Shown: positions 1 through 9,204 of the stretch, piece after piece
Numbering within the stretch: position 1 is the first letter of the stretch
How the letters are laid out: every line of letters begins with the position of its first letter
Assembly (NCBI GenBank): GCA_018716385.1
Contig: DVJZ01000043.1
Span: 1 to 33,250 of the forward strand
Direction: 5' to 3'
DNA from: Candidatus Enterenecus merdae
GTDB lineage: Bacteria > Bacillota > Clostridia > Oscillospirales > Oscillospiraceae
DNA: 33,250 nt
Made by a program: the position numbers and the translations under genes
The notes under the pieces: generated by a model
Told to the model about the DNA's origin: nothing
Databases searched by the model: none
What the model saw: only the letters and a program-made list of their open reading frames with translations

Positions 1-952
1 CAACCACTCCGGCGCCCACAAGATCAACAACGTGCTGGGCCAGGCCCTGCTTGCCAAGAAGATGGGCAAGACCCGGCTGATCGCCGAGACGGGGGCGGGC
101 CAGCACGGGGTGGCCACCGCCACGGCCGCCGCCCTGTTCGGCATGGAGTGCGTGGTGTTCATGGGGGAGGAGGATACCCGCCGCCAGGCCCTGAACGTGT
201 ACAAGATGCGCCTGCTGGGGGCCCGGGTAGTGCCCGTCACCTCCGGCACCGCCACATTGAAGGACGCCTGCTCGGCCGCCTTCCGGGAGTGGACCTCCCG
301 CATTGCCGACACCCACTATTGCCTGGGCTCGGTCATGGGTCCCCACCCCTTCCCCACCCTGGTGCGGGACTTTCAGGCGGTGATCTCCCGGGAGATCAAG
401 CAGCAGCTGCTGGAGCGGGAGGGCCGGCTGCCTGACGCGGTGCTGGCCTGCGTAGGGGGCGGCTCCAACGCCATGGGGGCCTTCTACCACTTCCTGGACG
501 ACCTGTCCGTGCGCCTGATCGGCTGCGAGGCGGCGGGCAGAGGGGTGGACACCCCGGACACGGCGGCCACCATCGCCACCGGGCGGCTGGGCATCTTCCA
601 CGGTATGAAGTCCTACTTCTGCCAGGATCAGTACGGGCAGATCGCCCCGGTGTACTCCATCTCCGCGGGGCTGGACTACCCAGGCATCGGCCCCGAGCAC
701 GCCTGGCTGCACGACACGGGCCGGGCCCAGTACGTAGCCGTCACCGACCAGCAGGCGGTGGACGCCTTTGAGTTCCTCAGCCGCACCGAGGGGATCATCC
801 CCGCCATCGAATCAGCCCACGCCGTGGCCCACGCCATGCACCTTGCCCCCTCCATGGATCGGGATCAGATCCTGGTGGTCAACCTCTCAGGCCGAGGGGA
901 TAAGGACTGCGCGGCCATTGCCCGCTATCGAGGGGAGGAGATTGTAGAATGA
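1..952 (+). CDS. trpB: Tryptophan synthase beta chain, 3' part (5' end outside window)
   Basis: Beta subunit of tryptophan synthase, the PLP enzyme that joins indole and L-serine to give tryptophan. The open frame enters at base 2 and gives 316 residues. The first visible residues contain GAHKINN, whose Lys binds PLP. Further landmarks are the glycine-rich phosphate loop [16 protein letters not shown], and the C-terminal [11 protein letters not shown]. About 80 N-terminal residues of the usual ~395 are missing because the window starts inside the gene. Its stop overlaps the trpA start (ATGA), as expected for translationally coupled trpBA. Family identification is certain. Upstream trp genes and the operon's regulation cannot be seen. 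Confidence 0.98.
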   Translation, partial: NHSGAHKINNVLGQALLAKKMGKTRLIAETGAGQHGVATATAAALFGMECVVFMGEEDTRRQALNVYKMRLLGARVVPVTSGTATLKDACSAAFREWTSRIADTHYCLGSVMGPHPFPTLVRDFQAVISREIKQQLLEREGRLPDAVLACVGGGSNAMGAFYHFLDDLSVRLIGCEAAGRGVDTPDTAATIATGRLGIFHGMKSYFCQDQYGQIAPVYSISAGLDYPGIGPEHAWLHDTGRAQYVAVTDQQAVDAFEFLSRTEGIIPAIESAHAVAHAMHLAPSMDRDQILVVNLSGRGDKDCAAIARYRGEEIVE

Positions 953-1722
953 ACCGGATTGCAGACGCCTTTGCCCGTGGGAAGGCCTTCATCCCCTTCC
1001 TCACCTGCGGGGACCCGGACCTGGAGACCACCGAGGCCGCCGTCCGGGCCATGGCCCAGGCGGGAGCCGACCTCATCGAGCTGGGCATCCCCTTCTCCGA
1101 CCCCACCGCCGAGGGGCCGGTGATCCAGGCTGCCAACCAGCGGGCCCTGGCCGGGGGGGTCACCACGGACCGGATCTTTGAGATGGCCGCCCGCCTGCGC
1201 CGGGATCTGGCCATCCCCCTGGTGTTCATGACCTACGCCAACGTGGTCTTTTCCTATGGCGCCCAGCGTTTCCTGGCCAAGGCCGCCCAGGCGGGGGTGG
1301 ACGGGCTGATCCTGCCCGACGTGCCCTTTGAGGAGCGGGAGGAGTTCGCCCCCCTGTGCCGCCAGCACGGCCTGGCCCTGGTGTCCATGATCGCCCCCAC
1401 CTCCCAGGATCGCATCACCCGCATCGCCGAGCAGGCCGAGGGCTTTCTCTACTGCGTATCCTCCCTGGGGGTAACCGGCGTGCGGGGAGAGATTGGCAGC
1501 GACGTGGCGGGGATGGTGGCCCTGGCCAAGGCGGCCAACCCCACCCTGCCCTGCGCCGTGGGCTTTGGCATCTCCACCCCGGAGCAGGCCGCGGCCATGG
1601 CCGACGTGGCCGACGGAGTCATTGTGGGCTCGGCCATCGTGGAGTTCTTCGCCCGGCACAGCCGGGACGTGGTTCCGCCCCTGCGGGACTATGTGGCCCA
1701 GATGAAGGCCGCCCTGTCCTAA
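949..1722 (+). CDS. trpA: Tryptophan synthase alpha chain
   Basis: Alpha subunit (257 residues, normal length is ~260-270). It cleaves indole-3-glycerol phosphate to indole and glyceraldehyde-3-phosphate and passes indole to TrpB. It is a TIM barrel. Visible signatures are the start [11 protein letters not shown], the catalytic Glu in [19 protein letters not shown], the catalytic Asp in [22 protein letters not shown], and the phosphate-binding GFGIS and VIVGSAIV near the C-terminus. The ATG overlaps the trpB stop by 4 nt. It is the last gene of the trp operon, followed 21 nt later by a long hairpin terminator and then the 3' end of a convergent operon. Confidence 0.98.
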   Translation: MNRIADAFARGKAFIPFLTCGDPDLETTEAAVRAMAQAGADLIELGIPFSDPTAEGPVIQAANQRALAGGVTTDRIFEMAARLRRDLAIPLVFMTYANVVFSYGAQRFLAKAAQAGVDGLILPDVPFEEREEFAPLCRQHGLALVSMIAPTSQDRITRIAEQAEGFLYCVSSLGVTGVRGEIGSDVAGMVALAKAANPTLPCAVGFGISTPEQAAAMADVADGVIVGSAIVEFFARHSRDVVPPLRDYVAQMKAALS

Positions 1723-1743
1723 TTTCAACCTCTGAGCCGACCA

Positions 1744-1785
1744 AAAGGCTGTGCCCCAGGGATCCCTCCCCGGGGCACAGCCTTT
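1744..1785. terminator. Bidirectional terminator between trpA and the convergent csaB-fusion gene
   Basis: There is a perfect 14-bp inverted repeat (1744-1757 and 1772-1785) around a 14-nt loop. The outer arms are A/T-rich (AAA...TTT), so an RNA read on either strand ends in a short U run. It lies between two convergent stop codons (1722 plus, 1804 minus), which fits intrinsic termination of both operons. Confidence 0.8.
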
Positions 1786-1803
1786 GCGATTGGATGAAAT
1801 ATC

Positions 1804-4020
1804 TCACGCCCGGTCCCGGCGCTCCAGCAGCTCCAGCAACAGCCGCTCGTTTTCCCGGGCGGACTGGGCCAGCTGCTCGGACCGGTCCCGCAGCCGGGCC
1901 AGGGTCGCGTCATAGTCAGCCATGAGCCGGTCCACACAGTCCGCCGCTGCCGAGCCGTCAAAGTCCTCCACATGCCCCGCCGCAGGCATCCCAAGCTCCC
2001 GCAGGTAGCTGTCCACCTTGGGGTCGTACACCAGGCCGACACAGGGCACTGCCATGCGTGCGGCGAAGATCAGCGTGTGCAGGCGCATGGCCAGGCACAG
2101 CTTGGCCTGCCCCAGCACCGCCATGAGCTCCTGAGGGACGCAGGGGGTGTCCAGCAGCCAGGAGGGTTCCCGCATGGCTTGGCGCACCGCCTGGGCGGCG
2201 GGCCGGTCCCGGTCAGGCTGCATCAGCAGGAAGAGCACCTCCAGCCCATGGGCCCGGCGCAAATGGTCGCACACCCCGGCCAGGGCCTGGGAGAATCCCT
2301 CCACCCCCGGCCAGGCCCGCACCGACACCGCCGCGAAGGCCCGGTCCGTAGGCAGTCCGGCCTGGGCCAACAGCTCCCGACCCCGCTGGGCCGGGGCAGG
2401 GGCCAGATTGAACACCGGGTCGGCGGTGACGTACAGGTCCTCCCGCTTCACTCCCATGGCGCGCAGCTCCTGCTGGGAGCTGCGATCCCGCAGGGTGACC
2501 AGGGCCGCCCGCTCCACCGCCCGCTTGACCCGGCGGCGGTTGCCCGGCTTGCGCAGCGGGCCGATGCCGTTGGCGTAGAGCACCACCGGCCGGCCCAGCA
2601 GCCGGGCCGCGCCCATGACGGTCAGGTAGTACATCAGGGAACGGGTGGAGGTCCTGTCCTGGAGCAGGCTGCCCCCACCGGACAGCAGCACGTCGCAGCG
2701 GCGCAGGGCCTGGAACACCCGCCAGGCCCGGAACCGGGGCTCCGCCTGCACCTGGCACATCCGCTGGGTGAGGCCAGGGGCGTTTGACAGCACCGTGATG
2801 TCCACCTGGTCACTGGCCGCGGCAATGCCCTGGCAGATGGACTGCAGAATGGCGTCGTCCCCGGCGTTGGAGAAGCCGTAGTAGCCGCTCATCACCACCC
2901 GGTAACGCCGTTGGCGCACCTTCTCGTACACCTCCAGGCAATCTTGGGCCATCCGATGCACCGAGTACTGCTTCAAAATCACCTGGCGGCCATACGCCCC
3001 CAGCTGCTCGCGCCGCGCCGGCTCTAACGCCAGGGCCGCGCGCACCTCGTCCAGTAGCCGCTGGGGGGTGGGCAGGGGAAAGCCCCGGCAGCAGAAGTTG
3101 CCCGCCTGGGCGGGAGCCAGCTGCTCCGGGGTAAATAGGCCCTGGCAGCCCTCGTTGCCCGCCAGAATCACCGGCTTGGCCGCCGCCATGGCCTCCAGCG
3201 CGGCCCGGGACACCCCCACAAACAGGTCCCCTGCGGCCACGATCCGGTTGATGTCCGCACGGGGCCCGGTCAGCACCACGCAGGGCCGCCCCAGCGCCCG
3301 GTTTACCTGGTCAGCCTGGGCCTGGAGCTCCTCCAGCAGCTCGCCGCCCCCCACCAGCACCAGCTGGACGCCGGGGACGGCCCGGTCCAGTTCCGGAGCC
3401 AGCTCCACCAGCTGGCCGGCCACCAGGGCCCGATCCTGGTCCATCCGGCTCACATGGCAGAGCACCGGCCGGTCCGGGTTCAGCCCCAGCTCGGCCAGCA
3501 CCCCGTCCCGGGGCAGGTCGGGGGAGAACTTCTGGGTGTCGATGCCGTTGACGGTGACGCTGATGCGCCCCTCAGGCAGGTTGTACTCCTGGATCAGGTA
3601 TTCCTTGATGTCCTGGGACACGGCGATGGTGCGCTGGCCCCAATTGGTGAGGTAGCGCACCAGGCCACGGTTCTCAAAAACCCAATGGGCCGTGGTAACA
3701 AAGGGAAAGCGCAGTCTCCGCCACAGGGTGGCGCACAGGAAAGCGGGAATGCGGGCGTGGGCGTGGACCACGTCGGGCTGTTCCTGGCGCAGCACCTTCC
3801 GGAGCAGCGACCGGGCCCGGAGCATACACCGCAGGTCCCGGCGGTGCATGGGCACGCAGTAGTGGCGGATGCCCGCAGCCTCGATCTCGGGCACGTAGAT
3901 CCCCCCGTTGGAGGCGATGGCCACGTCGTGCCCCTGAGCCCGCAGCTGCTTGGACAGCTCCACGATATGGGTCTCCGCCCCGCCGATGTCCAGCCCCATG
4001 GTCGCCATCAGGATGCGCAT
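1804..4020 (-). CDS. Fusion protein: GT4 glycosyltransferase + CsaB-like polysaccharide pyruvyl transferase
   Basis: 738 residues with two enzyme modules. Residues 1-~365 form a GT-B (GT4) glycosyltransferase: it starts with MGLDIGGAETHIVELS, and has VVHAHARIPA, TVNGIDTQKFSP and CHVSRMDQDR. Residues ~373-738 match CsaB/polysaccharide pyruvyl transferases: GYYGFSNAGDDAIL, LLSGGGSLLQD, YANGIGPL, the MRLHTLIFAARM block holding the conserved Arg and His, and a late VYDPKVDSYLRELG. CsaB adds ketal pyruvate from PEP to secondary wall polymer, making the ligand for SLH domains. The GT half lacks the first Glu of the usual EX7E motif (a Val sits there; VGVSRAALEAM is seen). It is the last gene of the operon, 13 nt after the DUF4330 gene. 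Start ATG at 4020 behind GGGGTGGGG. Substrates are inferred from family only. Confidence 0.9.
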   Translation of the reverse strand: MRILMATMGLDIGGAETHIVELSKQLRAQGHDVAIASNGGIYVPEIEAAGIRHYCVPMHRRDLRCMLRARSLLRKVLRQEQPDVVHAHARIPAFLCATLWRRLRFPFVTTAHWVFENRGLVRYLTNWGQRTIAVSQDIKEYLIQEYNLPEGRISVTVNGIDTQKFSPDLPRDGVLAELGLNPDRPVLCHVSRMDQDRALVAGQLVELAPELDRAVPGVQLVLVGGGELLEELQAQADQVNRALGRPCVVLTGPRADINRIVAAGDLFVGVSRAALEAMAAAKPVILAGNEGCQGLFTPEQLAPAQAGNFCCRGFPLPTPQRLLDEVRAALALEPARREQLGAYGRQVILKQYSVHRMAQDCLEVYEKVRQRRYRVVMSGYYGFSNAGDDAILQSICQGIAAASDQVDITVLSNAPGLTQRMCQVQAEPRFRAWRVFQALRRCDVLLSGGGSLLQDRTSTRSLMYYLTVMGAARLLGRPVVLYANGIGPLRKPGNRRRVKRAVERAALVTLRDRSSQQELRAMGVKREDLYVTADPVFNLAPAPAQRGRELLAQAGLPTDRAFAAVSVRAWPGVEGFSQALAGVCDHLRRAHGLEVLFLLMQPDRDRPAAQAVRQAMREPSWLLDTPCVPQELMAVLGQAKLCLAMRLHTLIFAARMAVPCVGLVYDPKVDSYLRELGMPAAGHVEDFDGSAAADCVDRLMADYDATLARLRDRSEQLAQSARENERLLLELLERRDRA

Positions 4021-4033
4021 GGCCCCACCCCGC

Positions 4034-4552
4034 TTACTGCTCCGGATCCCCTTGGGGGATCTGGATGTTCATCACCCGGCCCACAAAGCTGGCATACTTG
4101 GTGGTGAAGGTGCGGTTGCTGTTCACCCCCAGGGCATACACCCGGTTGAGCAGCACCGTCCCATCTGATTCCACCAGGGCCTGGCCCTCGATGGTCAGCA
4201 GCAGGTCGTAGTAGCCCTGGGCGGGCACCATGGCCACTGTGCCGTCGTCCAGAGAGGCCTGGTTGGTGCCGTCGCTGACCTGGATCTCGGTGATCTCGCC
4301 CAGGGAGCCCCCGGTGCTCCGGGCCGGGTCAAACAACTGATCCCCCACCTGGATGGCCTCCAGCATCTCCTGGGGCTGGTTTTGCAGCCGCATCTGGTAG
4401 ACCACCGGCACGGTGGACACCGTGCCCCCCGTCTGGGGCATCTGGTTTTTGAGGTAGACGGCGGCCACCAGTACCGCGGCCACCACCAGCACGATTACAT
4501 CGAGGATGCTGATCTTGCCAAACAGGCGGCCGTCCCGATCTATCAGCTTCAT
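4034..4552 (-). CDS. DUF4330 domain-containing membrane-anchored protein (copy 2)
   Basis: 172 residues. A short cytoplasmic start, MKLIDRDGRLFGKISILD, precedes one membrane helix (about residues 18-38). An extracytoplasmic domain rich in beta-prone stretches follows, with the QVGDQLFD and ITEIQV pattern near its start. The MKLID-GRLFGKI opening and layout are typical of DUF4330, a family of unknown function I associate with Clostridia wall-polysaccharide clusters. Its ATG overlaps the stop of the previous DUF4330 gene (ATGA), behind a good GGGAGGGG site, so the two are translationally coupled. I infer a scaffold or modulator of surface polymer assembly; no catalytic motif is visible. Confidence 0.75.
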   Translation of the reverse strand: MKLIDRDGRLFGKISILDVIVLVVAAVLVAAVYLKNQMPQTGGTVSTVPVVYQMRLQNQPQEMLEAIQVGDQLFDPARSTGGSLGEITEIQVSDGTNQASLDDGTVAMVPAQGYYDLLLTIEGQALVESDGTVLLNRVYALGVNSNRTFTTKYASFVGRVMNIQIPQGDPEQ

Positions 4553-5052
4553 GCCTGCCCCTCCCTTACGATCTGCGTCACCCGGCCGCTGCCCATGTAC
4601 CCGGGACCCCGGGCGGTGATGGCCTGGCCCACCCGGAAGTCATAGCCGCCGTCCAAGAGCAGCGCGTCCTCCTGCTGGGTACAGGTACTCTCCACGGTGA
4701 TATACACGTCTTCGTACCCCTCCAGCTGGGCCTGCACATAGCGCCGGTTCTCCTGGTCCAGCACCTGGACCAGGGCCGGCTCGGCCTGGACGGACACCAC
4801 GGTGCCCAGCCGATGATTCTCCACCGTCTCCTCCAGCTGGTCTCCCGGCTGGATCAGCTCGCTGTCCCCCTGGGCCATGCGCTGGATCAGGATGGTGTAG
4901 CGCACTGTGCCGGCGGCGCTCTCCTGCCCGCTCCCGCCGTCTGACCGCAGCCCAAACCACACCAAGGCTCCCCCCACCACGAGCACCAGCACCAGAATGA
5001 GCGCGTCAAATAGGTTCAGCCGCAGGCGGAATTTTGGATTACTCTGTTCCAT
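4549..5052 (-). CDS. DUF4330-like membrane-anchored protein (copy 1)
   Basis: 167 residues with the same plan as its downstream neighbour. A short N-terminus (KFRLRLNLFDALI) leads into one membrane helix (about residues 15-36), then an extracytoplasmic domain containing IQPGDQLEETVENHRLGTVVSV and VGQAITARGPGY. The shared GDQL element and size suggest the two genes arose by duplication, although identity is low by eye. Start ATG 5052 behind AAAGGAG; it overlaps the 3' end of the glycosyltransferase gene by 14 nt. Function unknown. Membership of DUF4330 is less clear than for copy 2, because the GRLFGKI opening is changed. Confidence 0.65.
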   Translation of the reverse strand: MEQSNPKFRLRLNLFDALILVLVLVVGGALVWFGLRSDGGSGQESAAGTVRYTILIQRMAQGDSELIQPGDQLEETVENHRLGTVVSVQAEPALVQVLDQENRRYVQAQLEGYEDVYITVESTCTQQEDALLLDGGYDFRVGQAITARGPGYMGSGRVTQIVREGQA

Positions 5053-6169
5053 GGTTGTCTCCTTTCAGCACGTCCAGGTATACCTGCTCCACGTTCCGGG
5101 CAAAGCCCTGGCCGGTGAAGCGGGCCAAAAATTGCTCCCGGGCCTGCCGGCCCAGCTGGGCCCGGGTGTCCGGCTGATCCATCAGCCGGGCGATGGCGCC
5201 GGCCAGCGCCCCGCTGTCCCGGCTGGGGAAAATCAGCCCCGACACCCCGTCCTCCACGATCCACGGGTTGCCCCCGTAGTTGCTGGCAATCGTGGGCAGG
5301 CCCAGGCTCATCCCCTCCAGCAGGGCCAGACTGGTGGCCTCGGTGCCGTAGGAGGCGTTGAGCTGCACGTCCAGCAGGGACAGCGCCGGGGCCACGTCGT
5401 CCTGGAACCCCAGAAAGAACACGGTGTCCTCCAGCCCCATCTGGGCCGCCTGGGCCCGCAGCCGGGCCTCCTCGCTGCCCGTGCCGGCCACCAGGATCTG
5501 AAGGCGGCGGCCCTCCCCCTTCAGCTGCCGGGCCGCCTCCAGGATGTGCTGGTGACCCTTATAGGGCTCCAGGCGGGCCAGGATGCCGGCGGTAAACACC
5601 CCTTCCGACAGCCCGTACTCCTCCCGCAGCGCCCGGCACGCTTCCGGGCCGCTGCGCGCCACCGGGGCCACCCCGTTGAGGATGACCTGGATGCGCCCCG
5701 CCGGCACCCCCGCGTCCACGAGGTTCTCCGCCGCGGCGGGGCTGACCGCGATGATCCGGTCGGCATAGCGCAGGTTCACCCACCGGTTGAGCCACCGCCC
5801 CGGGGGATAGCGCAGCTTGGCGCTCACAGGAAAGACCGAGTGGCGGGTGTACACCACCTTCTTCCCGCACCGCCGGGCGGCGATACGCCCGGACAGCGCG
5901 CCGTGGGTGTGCACCAGGTCGGGCCCCTCCCGACGGATCAGATCCACCAATGTCTGCATGTCCTGCCGGTGGTAGGACCGCTCGGCCAGCCCCTCCACCG
6001 GCAGCACCCGGGCACCTGCCTGCTCCAGGGGAGCGGCCAGGGCGCTGCCCGCCGGCACAGCCACCCAGGTCTCAAAGCGGTCCCGGTCGGCGTAGCGCAG
6101 GTAGTTGAGGATCACCCGGCCCGCGCCGCCGATGTTGCTGTCGCTGATGATGTTGAGCACCCGGATCAC
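5039..6169 (-). CDS. Glycosyltransferase family 4 (GT-B fold)
   Basis: 376 residues, a complete GT4 enzyme of the cytoplasmic face that transfers a sugar from a nucleotide donor to a lipid-linked or saccharide acceptor. The N-terminal Rossmann domain starts NIISDSNIGGAGRVILN, followed by DLVHTHGALSGR, VVYTRHS and RIIAVSPAAAENLV. The C-terminal domain has ILARLEPYKGHQHILEAA, LVAGTGSEE and an intact EX7E motif in TEATSLALLEGMSLGLP. The start is GTG at 6169, overlapping the stop of the upstream gene (GTGA) and preceded by GGGAGGTGA. Position between an O-antigen ligase-like gene and a GT4-CsaB fusion argues for wall polymer synthesis. Donor and acceptor are not predictable here. Confidence 0.9.
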   Translation of the reverse strand: MIRVLNIISDSNIGGAGRVILNYLRYADRDRFETWVAVPAGSALAAPLEQAGARVLPVEGLAERSYHRQDMQTLVDLIRREGPDLVHTHGALSGRIAARRCGKKVVYTRHSVFPVSAKLRYPPGRWLNRWVNLRYADRIIAVSPAAAENLVDAGVPAGRIQVILNGVAPVARSGPEACRALREEYGLSEGVFTAGILARLEPYKGHQHILEAARQLKGEGRRLQILVAGTGSEEARLRAQAAQMGLEDTVFFLGFQDDVAPALSLLDVQLNASYGTEATSLALLEGMSLGLPTIASNYGGNPWIVEDGVSGLIFPSRDSGALAGAIARLMDQPDTRAQLGRQAREQFLARFTGQGFARNVEQVYLDVLKGDNHGTE

Positions 6170-7617
6170 AGCCTCACCTCCCGCTCGGGCAGCTGGTCCC
6201 GCCGGGCCAGCAGCGCCCCCAGGGCCACAAAGACCCAGAACAGCAGCATGACCCGGTAGTTATAAAAGGAGTAGTCGGTCATGGCCTGGACCAGGAAGCC
6301 TGACATGCCGGCCAGCACCGCCGCCTGGTGCAGCCGGCTGAAGGCGTCCCGCGTGCGGCTGAAGGCGGCGCACAGGTCCCGGAAGAAGTGGAACAGCAGC
6401 AGCAGGAAGACCGCCAGGGCGGCCATGCCCGCGTCGCATACGATCTGTAGGAACAGGTTGTGGGAGTGGGGGGCCACGATCTCATTGTAGCTGTACCGGG
6501 GATAGACCAGGTTGAAGGCCGCCTCCCCCGGCCCCACGCCGCACAGCCAGTAGTCCCGGAGCATGTCCAGCGTCCCCAGCCAGATGGACAGCCGGTAGGA
6601 GGTGGAGGTGTCCTCCAGGTTGCCGATGCTGGCAAAGCGGGCGATCACCGTGTCGGGCATCAGGAAGTACAGGGCCACCAGCATCACCGGTACCAACAAC
6701 AGCAGCCGGGGCTGCAGCAACAGCACGAACACCAGCCCCGCGCACAACAGCCCCAGCCAGGCCCCCCGGGACAGGGTGAGCAGCATGCAAAGGCACATCA
6801 CCCCGCAGGCGCACAGGTAGGCCACCCGCCGGCCCCAGCCCTTGGCCGACAGCAGCCCTGCCCCCCCCAGGGGGATGATCAGGATCAGGTACTGGCCCAG
6901 CATATTGGGATTGCCCAGGGTGGAGGGCACCCGGAAGCTGATGTCCTGGAACATCTCGGTATCCACCCAGGCCTGGGACTGGTAGCCCCAGCCAAACAGG
7001 TACTGGCACACCCCATACAGCGCTACCACCGTCCCCGCCGCCACCAGCACCAACACTAGGCCGTCCAGCTGCCTGCGGCTGTTCACGGCGTTTTCCAGTA
7101 CGATGGCAAACAGCAGGAAAGCTACCGTCAGCAGCCCCACCGGCAGGCTGCCCGACGGGTTGACGGAGAACAGGGTGGCAACCAGATAGACGGCGGCATA
7201 CAGCCAGATATACCGGTTGAAAGAGGCGTGGCGCAATTCCAGTTCCCGCCGCTGCACCAGCCGCAGCAGCAGGGACAGGGCGCTGACCAGCACCAGGGCC
7301 AGCACCGCCATGGTGGGCAGGATGGGGGCCAGCGCCGCCGCGGCCAGAGCCCACAGCCAGGTTTGCTGGAAGACACTGCCCTCCAGCAGTCGGTTCAGGC
7401 GCAGGACCTCATAGATCCGGCACAACAGCCGGTGCAGCGCCCGCCACAACCGGGCAAATACGCTGTGCTCCGACTCCGCCCGCTCCCGCTGGGCGGGCGG
7501 GTGGAGGAACCACTGCGCCAGCCCGCTGCTGCGCCATTGCTCCCCACACCACAGGGACAGGGCCGCCAGAAGCCGGTATAGGACGCTGGCCTGTAAAATC
7601 CGCCGGATATGCTGCAT
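6166..7617 (-). CDS. O-antigen ligase/polymerase family (Wzy_C/WaaL-like) membrane protein
   Basis: 483 residues. About 85 N-terminal residues are mostly soluble and basic; then come roughly ten to twelve hydrophobic helices. The family signature is in the second half: a large outside loop with STLGNPNMLGQYL and VGPGEAAFNL, then VAPHSHNLFLQIVCDAGM, the His-rich element typical of O-antigen ligases and Wzy polymerases. These integral membrane enzymes join undecaprenyl-linked glycans outside the membrane. In this Gram-positive setting I infer polymerisation or transfer of the secondary wall polymer. ATG 7617 lies behind AAGGAGG, 3 nt after the murJ stop. The long N-terminal extension before the first helix is unusual for the family. 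Confidence 0.88.
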   Translation of the reverse strand: MQHIRRILQASVLYRLLAALSLWCGEQWRSSGLAQWFLHPPAQRERAESEHSVFARLWRALHRLLCRIYEVLRLNRLLEGSVFQQTWLWALAAAALAPILPTMAVLALVLVSALSLLLRLVQRRELELRHASFNRYIWLYAAVYLVATLFSVNPSGSLPVGLLTVAFLLFAIVLENAVNSRRQLDGLVLVLVAAGTVVALYGVCQYLFGWGYQSQAWVDTEMFQDISFRVPSTLGNPNMLGQYLILIIPLGGAGLLSAKGWGRRVAYLCACGVMCLCMLLTLSRGAWLGLLCAGLVFVLLLQPRLLLLVPVMLVALYFLMPDTVIARFASIGNLEDTSTSYRLSIWLGTLDMLRDYWLCGVGPGEAAFNLVYPRYSYNEIVAPHSHNLFLQIVCDAGMAALAVFLLLLFHFFRDLCAAFSRTRDAFSRLHQAAVLAGMSGFLVQAMTDYSFYNYRVMLLFWVFVALGALLARRDQLPEREVRL

Positions 7618-7620
7618 CGC

Positions 7621-9189
7621 TCAATCCTCCTTCCCCGTGCGCCGGGCCAGCTTGCGCCAGACCAGCTTCATCTCGTCCAGCCGGAGCAGCCCGGCCAGCA
7701 GAAAGTAGGCCACAGCCCCCGCTCCAGCACAGGCGGCCAGCAACAGCGCCTCCCCCAGCTTGTCCGCCGGCAGGAGCCCGGCCAGCCCCCGCCGGGCCAG
7801 CCAGACCACCCCAGCCATCCCCGCCGCGCACAATAGCATCTTGCCAAAGTCCAGGGCCAGGCCCCGGTTGACCACTCCCTCCCCCCGAACCTGCAGGGGG
7901 ATGAGCAGCAGCAGCGCGTAGAGGGTGGAGGAGACGGTGGAGGAGATGGCCAGCCCCGCCACCCCCAGGGGCTGGGTGAGGAACATACACAGCACCAGGT
8001 TTGCCAGGATGGACACCCCTCCCGCCACCAGCGGGGCCCGTCCCTCCTGCCGGGCGAAGTAGGCCCGGCTGAGGATGTTTTGCAGCGCGTACCCCACCAT
8101 TCCCAGGGACACCCACACCAGAGCCTGGGAGGTGATGTCCACCGAGAAAGCGTCAAAGGCCCCGCCGCCGTACAGGAAGGACACCAGGGGCCGGGCCAGC
8201 AGCATCAGCCCCGCCGCCATTGGCAGCACGAAGAACAGGCTGCTGTGCACCGTCTGGCGCAGGGTGTCCTGAAAGTCCTGCTGCCGGCGCTGAGCGGTCA
8301 GCCGGGAGAGTTTTGGGAAGATCACGTTGGTGATGGACAGGATGAACACCCCGGCGATGACCAGATACAGATTGGTGGCGTACTCCATGGCAGACACCCC
8401 CGCCCCCCCGTACAGGTGAGAGCCAAAGCGGCTGTTGATGGTCAGGTTGATGGGCTGCACCCAGGTGGACACCATCACCGGCCCCATCAGGGCAAAGGCC
8501 TGCCGGATCCCCTCTGAGCGCAGGGAGAAGTCGGGGTGGTAGCGAAAGCCGGTCCGGTGCAGGGAGGGCACCTGCACCAGCGCCTGGAGCAGCCAGCCCA
8601 CCAGGTAGGCCACCGCCAGGCCATACACCCCGTAATCCTCGTCCAGCAGGTAGAAGTAGCCGATGATGACCAGGTTGGACACCACGCTGATCAGCGCCGG
8701 GACGTGGAAGCGGTCCATGGCCTGGAGGATGCCCACAAAGGAGAAGGCCACCCCGGTGAGCAGCACGGTGGGGAACATCACCCGGGTGAGGGAGGCGGCC
8801 AGGGCGGCGGTCTGATCGTCGTACCCGTCGGCAAACAGGGCCACCAGCGGCTCGGCCAGCAGGATGCCCAGCAAGGTGAGGACGGCGGTGAGCAGACCCA
8901 TTACTGACAGGAAGTTGCCCCCGAACCGGAAGGCCGCCTGCCGCCCCTTTTGGGTCATGGTCTGGCTGAAGACCGGGATAAAGCAGGCCGCGATGGCCGA
9001 GGAGAACACCACGTCGAAAAAAACCCGGGGGATCCGGCTGGCGGTGTAGAAGGCCATGGCCTCCATACCGGTGGTGCCGTAGTGGACGGCCATCAGCCGG
9101 TCCCGGAACAGCCCCAGCGCCTTGCCCAGCAGGGTGATGAGCATCACAGCGCTGATGGTTCGGGTGGCGTGATCGCTTTGCCTGGCCAA
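7621..9189 (-). CDS. murJ: MurJ/MviN-family lipid-linked glycan flippase
   Basis: 522 residues, a MOP-superfamily flippase with about 14 membrane helices. Landmarks are ISAVMLITLLGKALGLFRDR at the N-terminus (Arg residues as in MurJ), FSSAIAACFIPVFS, ILQAMDRFHVPAL, and FPKLSRLTAQ. MurJ moves lipid II across the membrane; as first gene of a polysaccharide operon it may instead, or also, flip the wall polymer intermediate. Start: the TTG at 9189 is chosen because AGGAGG sits 7 nt upstream (9197-9202) and gives the usual family N-terminus. An upstream in-frame TTG at 9261 would add 24 low-complexity residues and lies at the transcription start, so it is rejected. Own promoter at 9270-9298. Confidence 0.92.
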   Translation of the reverse strand: MARQSDHATRTISAVMLITLLGKALGLFRDRLMAVHYGTTGMEAMAFYTASRIPRVFFDVVFSSAIAACFIPVFSQTMTQKGRQAAFRFGGNFLSVMGLLTAVLTLLGILLAEPLVALFADGYDDQTAALAASLTRVMFPTVLLTGVAFSFVGILQAMDRFHVPALISVVSNLVIIGYFYLLDEDYGVYGLAVAYLVGWLLQALVQVPSLHRTGFRYHPDFSLRSEGIRQAFALMGPVMVSTWVQPINLTINSRFGSHLYGGAGVSAMEYATNLYLVIAGVFILSITNVIFPKLSRLTAQRRQQDFQDTLRQTVHSSLFFVLPMAAGLMLLARPLVSFLYGGGAFDAFSVDITSQALVWVSLGMVGYALQNILSRAYFARQEGRAPLVAGGVSILANLVLCMFLTQPLGVAGLAISSTVSSTLYALLLLIPLQVRGEGVVNRGLALDFGKMLLCAAGMAGVVWLARRGLAGLLPADKLGEALLLAACAGAGAVAYFLLAGLLRLDEMKLVWRKLARRTGKED

Positions 9190-9204
9190 CCCGTTCCCTC
9201 CTCT

